From positions 1 through 64,000 of the forward strand of contig NZ_BDBV01000055.1 of assembly GCF_001613165.1 (NCBI RefSeq): a DNA stretch of 64,000 nt. The letters run 5' to 3'. The first letter of the stretch is position 1; the number at the start of each line of letters is the position of its first letter. The stretch comes from Nocardia mexicana NBRC 108244. GTDB lineage: Bacteria > Actinomycetota > Actinomycetes > Mycobacteriales > Mycobacteriaceae. The position numbers and the translations under genes are program-made. The notes beneath the pieces are model-generated. The model did no database searches. It saw only the letters and a list, made by a program, of their open reading frames with translations, and was not told the DNA's origin. Positions 8,026 through 13,898 of the stretch are shown here, piece after piece.

Positions 8026-8988
8026 TCAGATGCTGCTGACGTCATCCAGCGCAGCGGCGATAGCCCGCGGCAACTCCAGCGTCTCCGCCGCCAGCACCCC
8101 CGTGAGCTGGCCCATGTCGCGCGCCCCGACGATCATGCCGGCGACCCCCGGCCGGTCGCGGATCCAGGCCAGGGCCACCGACAGCGGGGAGGTGCCCAGT
8201 CCGTCGGCGGCGGTGACCAGGGCGTCGACCACCCGGTCGGCGTGATCGTCGAGCCGGTCGCGGATCTCGGCGGCGGTGTCCTCGTCGGCGCCGCGGGAAT
8301 CGGCCGGGACCCCGTCGCGGTACTTGCCGGTGAGAATGCCCCCGGCCAGCGGCGACACCGCGATCAGGCCGACGCCGTGATGGTCGGCGGCGGGCACCAG
8401 GTCACGTTCCGGCCCGCGCGCCAGCAGCGAGTACGGGAGCTGCGCGGCGGTGATCGGCGCCGCGGACGCCAAGGTCGCCAGCTGCCAGGCGTTGAGCCCG
8501 CGCACCCCGGCGTAGCGCACGCGCCCGGACCGGACCGCGTAGTCGACGGTGGTGGCGATCTCCTCGAGCGGGGTCTGCGGATCCCAGGCCGCCACGCTCC
8601 AGATGTCGAGGTAGTCGGTGCCCAGTTCGGCGAGGGTCCGGTCGAGCTGGCGCATCAGTGTGCGCCGGGAGGCGTCGACGGTCCAGCGGATCTCCGTGGA
8701 CGGTGCGCCCGCCGGATCGGTCACCCCCGGCACGGCCGCCAGCCCCGCGCATCCGCTGATCACGAGATCGCCGCGCGGGACCAGCTCGTCGACGAGGCCG
8801 CCGAGCACCCGCTGCGCGGCGCCGCCCTGGTAGGCGGGCGAGGTGTCGACGAGGGTGCCGCCGGCCTCCACGAACGCCACCAGCTGTGCCGCCGCCTCGT
8901 CGGCGTCGGTCTCCCTGCTCCAGGTGTGGGTGGCCAGACCCATTCGAGAGACCCGCAGGCCGCTGCGCCCCACCGCCCGCTGTTCCAT
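8026..8988 (-). CDS. aldo/keto reductase, 320 aa
   Basis: NADPH-dependent (beta/alpha)8 oxidoreductase of the aldo/keto reductase superfamily, related to the YdhF/PdxI-like branch. It begins MEQRAVGRSGLRVSRMGLAT, typical of the family. GGTLVDTSPAYQGGAAQRVLG contains the catalytic Asp and the YxxG-type active-site Tyr. LGTDYLDIWSVAAWDPQTPLEE follows, and the C-terminal PGVAGMIVGARDMGQL segment binds NADP phosphate. In this protein the catalytic His region reads WSVAAWDP, so the canonical His of xxHxxD is replaced by Ala/Trp, which may lower activity. The ATG at 8988 lacks a strong SD. Separate from hmuT by 59 nt that hold the iron box. Substrate unknown. Confidence 0.85.
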   Translation of the reverse strand: MEQRAVGRSGLRVSRMGLATHTWSRETDADEAAAQLVAFVEAGGTLVDTSPAYQGGAAQRVLGGLVDELVPRGDLVISGCAGLAAVPGVTDPAGAPSTEIRWTVDASRRTLMRQLDRTLAELGTDYLDIWSVAAWDPQTPLEEIATTVDYAVRSGRVRYAGVRGLNAWQLATLASAAPITAAQLPYSLLARGPERDLVPAADHHGVGLIAVSPLAGGILTGKYRDGVPADSRGADEDTAAEIRDRLDDHADRVVDALVTAADGLGTSPLSVALAWIRDRPGVAGMIVGARDMGQLTGVLAAETLELPRAIAAALDDVSSI

Positions 8989-9166
8989 CACCGTGCCCAC
9001 ACTTCCGTCACACTGCAAGAGCCTAGGGCCACAAGCCGTTCGAGCGTGGGTATGACCCGGTGCGCCGCGACCGGTAGGGTCGCTGCCGGACCGGGCCGCC
9101 CCCGGAAATCGGGGCCTGGCGGCAGCAATCGGCAACGTCTGGATCCGGACGACTTCGGGAGGTGTA

Positions 9167-10105
9167 GTGGGCGCGTCGATGACGTGGATGCAGGCGCTGA
9201 TACTGGGTGCGGTGCAGGGGCTGACGGAGTTCCTGCCGATCTCCTCGTCGGCGCATCTACGCATCGTGTCGGGGGTGTTCTTCGGCGACGACGCCGGTGC
9301 GTCGTTCACGGCGGTGACGCAGCTGGGCACCGAGGCCGCGGTGGTGGTGTATTTCGCCAAGGACATCTGGCGCATCCTGCAGGCCTGGTTCACGACCGTG
9401 TACCTGAAGCTCACCGCGTCGTCGCGGCAGCCGGTCCCGATCAGCGAGCAGGTCACCACGCAGCTGCCGGTGTACACCGGCGATCCGGGCGCGCTCGATC
9501 CGGATTCCCAGCGCGAGCTCGACTACCGGATCGGCTGGTATGTGATCATCGCCACCATCCCGATCGGGCTGCTCGGGTTCCTGTTCAAGGACGCGGTGCG
9601 CACCGGCGCCCGCAATCTGTGGCTGGTGTCGACGATGCTGATCGTGTTCGCGCTGGTCATCGCCGCGGCCGAGTACTACGGCCGCAAGCAGCGCCCGATC
9701 GAGCAGCTCACCACCCGCGACGGTCTGATCATGGGTTTCGCCCAGTGCCTGGCGCTGATCCCGGGTGTGTCGCGGTCCGGTGCGACCTCGTCGGCGGGTC
9801 TGTTCATCGGCCTGACTCGCGAAGCGGCCGTGCGGTTTTCGTTCCTGCTCGCGATTCCCGCGGTGGTGGCGTCGGGGTTGTTCAGCCTGCCCGACGCGTT
9901 CGAACCGGCGGGTGAGGGGCTCAATGCGTCGGGCCCGCAGCTGCTGGTGGCGACGGTGGTGTCGTTCGTGCTCGGGTACGCGTCGGTGGCGTGGCTGCTG
10001 CGGTTCGTGGCACGGCATTCGCTGGACTGGTTCGTCGGCTACCGGATCGTGCTGGGCCTGCTGATGCTGGGCCTGCTCGCCGGCGGCGTGGTCTCGGCGA
10101 CGTGA
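9167..10105 (+). CDS. uppP: undecaprenyl-diphosphate phosphatase UppP/BacA, 312 aa
   Basis: Integral membrane phosphatase that recycles undecaprenyl diphosphate to the monophosphate carrier for peptidoglycan and wall polymers; in other bacteria extra copies give bacitracin tolerance. Two signature motifs are present: QGLTEFLPISSSAHL near residue 18 (Glu and Ser/His of the active site) and PGVSRSGATSSAG near residue 200. About eight hydrophobic segments are seen. At 312 residues it is longer than the about 270-residue E. coli protein because of a polar insertion (about 80-120) usual in actinobacteria. GTG 9167 is supported by GGGAGG 4 nt upstream; ATG 9179 is an alternative. Confidence 0.94.
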   Translation: MGASMTWMQALILGAVQGLTEFLPISSSAHLRIVSGVFFGDDAGASFTAVTQLGTEAAVVVYFAKDIWRILQAWFTTVYLKLTASSRQPVPISEQVTTQLPVYTGDPGALDPDSQRELDYRIGWYVIIATIPIGLLGFLFKDAVRTGARNLWLVSTMLIVFALVIAAAEYYGRKQRPIEQLTTRDGLIMGFAQCLALIPGVSRSGATSSAGLFIGLTREAAVRFSFLLAIPAVVASGLFSLPDAFEPAGEGLNASGPQLLVATVVSFVLGYASVAWLLRFVARHSLDWFVGYRIVLGLLMLGLLAGGVVSAT

Positions 10106-10160
10106 GCGTGACGCCCCGCGCGTCCACGGCCGCCCCGCGCCCCCGACTAGGGTGGATTAC

Positions 10161-10922
10161 ATGACGGTGATCCTGTTGCGGCACGGGGTGTCGACCTCCA
10201 ACACCGCCGCGACCCTGGCCGGGCGCAGTCCGGGCGTCGATCTCACCGACCGCGGCCGGGAGCAGGCGCGGCTGGTCGCGGAACGGTTGGCGCCCTTGCC
10301 GATCGAGCACATCGTGCATTCGCCGCTGCTGCGCTGCACGCGCACGGTGGCGCCGCTGGCCGACAAGCTCGGTCTCGAACCCGAGCCCGAACCGCGGCTG
10401 CTCGAGGTCGATTACGGCGAGTGGACCGGGCGCAAGCTGTCGGAGCTGGTGACCGAGCCGCTGTGGAAGGTGGTGCAGCGCCACGCCTCCGGTGCGGTGT
10501 TCCCTGCCGGGGAAGGTCTGGCGCAGGTGCAGTATCGTGCCGTGGCCGCCGTCCGCGACCACGACCGCGCCCTGGCCGAGCGGCACGGGCGCGACGTGCT
10601 GTGGGTGGCGTGCACGCACGGCGACGTGATCAAGTCGGTGCTCGCCGATGCGTTCGGGATCCATCTCGACGGGTTCCAGCGCATCATGGTGGAACCGGCG
10701 TCGATCAGCGTGGTGCGGTACGCCCCGACCGCCCCGCACGTCTGGCGGGTAAACGACACGGGCGCCGATCTGTCCGCGCTGGCGGCAACCGCTGAGCAAC
10801 GATCGGGTGATCGAGCCGGTCCGGTGCCCGGCGGCGAGATCACGCCCGCCGCGCCGACCGGCACATCCGCCGCGGGTACGGATAATGGGAATACGGGACA
10901 GCCCGATTCCCGTAGTGAGTAA
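10161..10922 (+). CDS. histidine phosphatase family protein (MSMEG_4193 type), 253 aa
   Basis: Member of the phosphoglycerate-mutase-like histidine phosphatase superfamily. The catalytic RHG triad lies in ILLRHGVSTS at residues 5-14, the second Arg in SPLLRCTRT, the acid in LLEVDYGEWTGR, and the second His in VACTHGDVIKSVLADA. The C-terminal 50 residues are Gly/Pro/Ser-rich and probably disordered. The ATG at 10161 has a TAGGGT box 7 nt upstream (leaderless -10), which also looks like a weak SD. It is first in a row with DUF3090, SCO1664-family and mshC genes, an arrangement common in actinobacteria. Substrate is not known. Confidence 0.88.
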   Translation: MTVILLRHGVSTSNTAATLAGRSPGVDLTDRGREQARLVAERLAPLPIEHIVHSPLLRCTRTVAPLADKLGLEPEPEPRLLEVDYGEWTGRKLSELVTEPLWKVVQRHASGAVFPAGEGLAQVQYRAVAAVRDHDRALAERHGRDVLWVACTHGDVIKSVLADAFGIHLDGFQRIMVEPASISVVRYAPTAPHVWRVNDTGADLSALAATAEQRSGDRAGPVPGGEITPAAPTGTSAAGTDNGNTGQPDSRSE

Positions 10923-10946
10923 TGCAGTCGGTTTCAGGAGGTGCAG

Positions 10947-11534
10947 GTGGCCCGAGCAATCCATGTGTTTCGCACCCCCGATCGTTTCGTGGCGGGGACC
11001 GTCGGTGAACCGGGCGATCGGGCCTTCTACCTGCAGGCCGTGGAGGAGCCCCGGGTGGTGAGCGTGCTGCTGGAGAAGCAGCAGGTGAAGGTGCTCGCCG
11101 ACCGGATGGGGTTGCTGCTGGACGAGGTGGCGCGCCGGTTCGGCGCCGAGGTGCCTCCGCAGGCGGCGGAGGTCAACGACACCGACCCGCTCCAGATGCC
11201 CCTCGACGCCGAGTTCCGGGTGGGCACAATGGGTCTGGGCTGGGACGCCGACGCGGGCGCGGTGGTGGTGGAGTTGCTGGCGATCACCGAGACCGAGGTC
11301 GACGAATCGGTGGTGCTCGACGACACCGAGGAGGGGCCGGACGCGGTGCGGGTGTTCCTGACCCCGTCGCAGGCCCGCGAGTTCGCGCTGCGGTCCACGA
11401 AGGTGATCGCGGCGGGCCGCCCGCCGTGCCCGCTGTGCGGGGAACCGCTGTCGGAGAAGGGGCATATGTGCGTGCGGACCAACGGCTACAAGCGCGGCGA
11501 CATCTTCGGCGCGGCCGATCTGGAAGAGGAATGA
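10947..11534 (+). CDS. DUF3090 family protein, 195 aa
   Basis: Conserved actinobacterial protein of unknown function. The sequence ARAIHVFRTPDRFVAGTVGEPG at the N-terminus and the C-terminal zinc-ribbon-like CPLCGEPLSEKGHMC (two CxxC-like ligands) are family hallmarks. No signal peptide or membrane segment. GTG 10947 is chosen over GTG 10941 because AGGAGG (10936-10941) is 5 nt before it. It lies 24 nt after the histidine phosphatase gene and 4 nt before the SCO1664-family gene, so the three are almost certainly one transcript. The constant company of mshC suggests, but does not prove, a link with mycothiol. Confidence 0.88.
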   Translation: MARAIHVFRTPDRFVAGTVGEPGDRAFYLQAVEEPRVVSVLLEKQQVKVLADRMGLLLDEVARRFGAEVPPQAAEVNDTDPLQMPLDAEFRVGTMGLGWDADAGAVVVELLAITETEVDESVVLDDTEEGPDAVRVFLTPSQAREFALRSTKVIAAGRPPCPLCGEPLSEKGHMCVRTNGYKRGDIFGAADLEEE

Positions 11535-11538
11535 TCCG

Positions 11539-12384
11539 GTGAGCAGTCCCGACGGCAGCGGTACCGACGGGTTCCACGGCGGTGAGCTGTCGGTGGTCGG
11601 GCGGATCAGCACGGCCAGCAATGTGACCCTGGTGTGCGAGATCGCCGCGGACGGCAGTGTCCGCACCGATGGCAGCGAGGCAGCCGATGCCTCGGTGCGC
11701 GTGGTGTACAAGCCGGTGCGCGGGGAGCGGCCGCTGTGGGATTTCCCGGACGGCACGCTGGCGGGCCGGGAGGTGGCGTCGTTCCGGGTGTCGCAGGCGC
11801 TGGGCTGGGGGGTGATTCCGGAGACGATCCTGCGCGACGGCCCGTTCGGTCCGGGCATGGTGCAGCGCTGGGTGGAGTCGGTCGACCATCACACCGACCG
11901 CCCCGACCGGCTGGACCTGGTGGATCTGGTGACCGTCGGTGAGGTGCCCGACGGATTCCGCGAGATCCTGCGCGCGGTCGACGGCACCGGCGCCGAGGTG
12001 TCGCTGGTGCATGCCGACGATCCGCGGCTGCGGCGCATGGCGGTGCTGGATGTGCTGCTCAACAACGCCGACCGCAAGGGCGGGCATGCGCTCGAGGGCC
12101 GCGACGGCGGCGTGTACGGCGTCGACCACGGCATCTGCCTGCACGCCGAGCCGAAGTTGCGGACCGTGCTGTGGGGGTGGGCGGGCGAGCCGGTCTCCGA
12201 GGAGTTGCTCACCGATATCGGCACGTTCGTCAAGGCGCTGCCCGGTGACCTCGGCGCCGATCTGGCAGAACATCTGACCGACGCCGAGATCGAGGCGCTG
12301 AGCGCGCGGGCGCGGCGGTTGCTGGACGATCCGGTGATGCCGCTGCCCGACAGCAGCCGCCCCATCCCGTGGCCCGCGTTCTGA
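11539..12384 (+). CDS. SCO1664 family protein (kinase-like fold), 281 aa
   Basis: Conserved actinobacterial protein with remote similarity to PI3/PI4-type kinases. Features are VRVVYKPVRGERPLWDFPDGTLAGREVASF (putative nucleotide-binding Lys) near residues 54-83, and RMAVLDVLLNNADRKGGHAL with GGVYGVDHGICLHAEPKLRTVLWGW, which resembles a catalytic loop (NNADRK) and a DHG-type metal-binding motif. It starts with GTG four bases after the DUF3090 stop. Activity and substrate are unknown to me; kinase function is inference from motifs. The final 170 bp before mshC contain a near-perfect 15-bp direct repeat. Confidence 0.85.
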   Translation: MSSPDGSGTDGFHGGELSVVGRISTASNVTLVCEIAADGSVRTDGSEAADASVRVVYKPVRGERPLWDFPDGTLAGREVASFRVSQALGWGVIPETILRDGPFGPGMVQRWVESVDHHTDRPDRLDLVDLVTVGEVPDGFREILRAVDGTGAEVSLVHADDPRLRRMAVLDVLLNNADRKGGHALEGRDGGVYGVDHGICLHAEPKLRTVLWGWAGEPVSEELLTDIGTFVKALPGDLGADLAEHLTDAEIEALSARARRLLDDPVMPLPDSSRPIPWPAF

Positions 12385-12420
12385 CGCCCGTTCCGTCCCC
12401 GGGCCCGCGTCCGGATTACA

Positions 12421-12469
12421 CGCTGCCTCATTGCAACCGTTGACTTTTGGCATTCGCTGCCTCGTTGCA
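12421..12469 (+). repeat. 15-bp direct repeat upstream of mshC
   Basis: CGCTGCCTCATTGCA (12421-12435) and CGCTGCCTCGTTGCA (12455-12469) differ at one base and are 34 bp apart start to start, about three helical turns. A TTGACT lies between them at 12440. They sit about 90-140 bp upstream of mshC, after the stop of the SCO1664-family gene. Spacing on one DNA face would suit a regulator binding as two dimers. Confidence 0.5.
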
Positions 12470-12557
12470 GGTCGTGCACGGTAGGTGCGGGTGTCGCAGG
12501 CCACCGGTGCGCGGGGGCGGCGCCGACGAGTGTCGATGACACCTTTACTCTCGAATC

Positions 12558-13796
12558 ATGCAGTCCTGGTCCGAAATCTCCGTCCCCGCCGTTCCCGGAT
12601 CCGGACCGCCGTTGCGGTTGTTCGACACCGCCGACCGGCAGGTGCGCCCGGTGACGCCGGGGCCCACCGCCACCCTCTATGTCTGCGGCATCACCCCCTA
12701 CGACGCCACCCACCTCGGCCACGCCGCCACCTACCTCACCTTCGATCTGGTGAACCGGGTGCTGCGCGACGGCGGCCACGAGGTGCACTACGTGCAGAAC
12801 GTCACCGATGTCGACGATCCGCTGTTCGAGCGCGCCGACCGGGACGGGATCGACTGGCGGGATCTGGGCAGCCGGGAGATCGCCCTGTTCCGCGAGGATA
12901 TGGCGGCGCTGCGGGTGCTGCCGCCGCGCGACTACATCGGCGCGGTCGAGTCGGTCGGCGAGGTCGTGGAGCTGGTGGACAAGCTGCTGGCATCGGGCGC
13001 GGCGTATGTGGTCGACGATCCGGAGTACCCGGACGTGTATTTCCGCTACGACGCGACCGAGCAGTTCGGGTACGAGTCGGGGTATGACCGCGCGACCATG
13101 GACCGGTTGTTCGCCGAACGCGGCGGCGATCCGCAGCGGCCGGGCAAGCGGGACCCGATCGATGCGCTGCTGTGGCGGGTGGCGCGCCCGGGTGAGCCGT
13201 CGTGGCCGGCGCCGTTCGGTGCGGGCCGCCCCGGCTGGCATGTGGAGTGTGCGGCGATCGCACTGAACCGGCTGGGTACCGAATTCGACATCCAGGGCGG
13301 CGGCAGCGATCTGATGTACCCGCATCACGAGTATTCGGCCGCGCATGCCGAGGCGCTGGTGGCGGGGCGGCGTTTCGCCCGGCACTACGTGCATGCCGGG
13401 CTGATCGCGCTGGACGGGGAGAAGATGTCCAAGTCGCGCGGCAATCTGGTGTTCGTGTCGAAGCTGCGGCGCGCGCAGGTGGACCCGGGGGCGATCCGGC
13501 TGGGCCTGTTCGCCGGGCACTACCGGCAGGACCGGGAGTGGAACGATCAGGTGCTCGCCGAGGCGCTGGCCCGGCTGGACCGCTGGCGGCAGGCCACGGC
13601 CCTGTCCACGGCGCCGCCCGCCGACGACACCCTCGCCCGCGTGCGCCAGCATCTCGCCGACGACCTCGACACCCCGAAAGCCCTTGCCGCGCTGGACAGC
13701 TGGGCGCGGCAGGCGCTGTCCTACGGCGGCCCGGACCGCACCGCGCCCGCGCTGGTGTCGGATGCGGTGGACGCGCTGCTCGGCATCCGGCTCTGA
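12558..13796 (+). CDS. mshC: cysteine-GlcN-Ins ligase MshC, 412 aa
   Basis: ATP-dependent ligase that joins cysteine to 1-D-myo-inosityl 2-amino-2-deoxy-glucopyranoside, the penultimate step of mycothiol synthesis in the cytoplasm. It is a cysteinyl-tRNA synthetase paralogue: YVCGITPYDATHLGHAATY has the zinc Cys and the HxGH motif near residues 42-60, WHVECAAIAL supplies a further zinc Cys, GSDLMYPHHEYS the zinc His region, and KMSKSRGNLVF the KMSKS loop near residue 290. Length is standard for MshC and it lacks the anticodon-binding domain of CysS. TACTCT ends 6 nt before the ATG and there is no SD, indicating a leaderless mRNA. Confidence 0.96.
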   Translation: MQSWSEISVPAVPGSGPPLRLFDTADRQVRPVTPGPTATLYVCGITPYDATHLGHAATYLTFDLVNRVLRDGGHEVHYVQNVTDVDDPLFERADRDGIDWRDLGSREIALFREDMAALRVLPPRDYIGAVESVGEVVELVDKLLASGAAYVVDDPEYPDVYFRYDATEQFGYESGYDRATMDRLFAERGGDPQRPGKRDPIDALLWRVARPGEPSWPAPFGAGRPGWHVECAAIALNRLGTEFDIQGGGSDLMYPHHEYSAAHAEALVAGRRFARHYVHAGLIALDGEKMSKSRGNLVFVSKLRRAQVDPGAIRLGLFAGHYRQDREWNDQVLAEALARLDRWRQATALSTAPPADDTLARVRQHLADDLDTPKALAALDSWARQALSYGGPDRTAPALVSDAVDALLGIRL

Positions 13797-13840
13797 GCGG
13801 GTAGCCCGGGGCCCGCGACCGTCGCCGGGAACAGCCACCT

Positions 13841-13891
13841 TTGACTCGGCGAGATAAATGGTCATTAATGGTCTCAGGCTCGACAAGGAGG
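13841..13891 (+). promoter_or_regulatory. promoter/operator region of the fusion gene with AATGGTC repeats
   Basis: TTGACT at 13841 can act as -35, with ATTAAT (13864-13869) 17 nt downstream as -10. AATGGTC occurs at 13857-13863 and 13867-13873, exactly 10 bp apart, overlapping the putative -10. AAGGAGG at 13885-13891 is a near-perfect SD for the GTG at 13899. The direct repeat on one helical face is a candidate operator. Confidence 0.45.
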
Positions 13892-13898
13892 TTGAACG

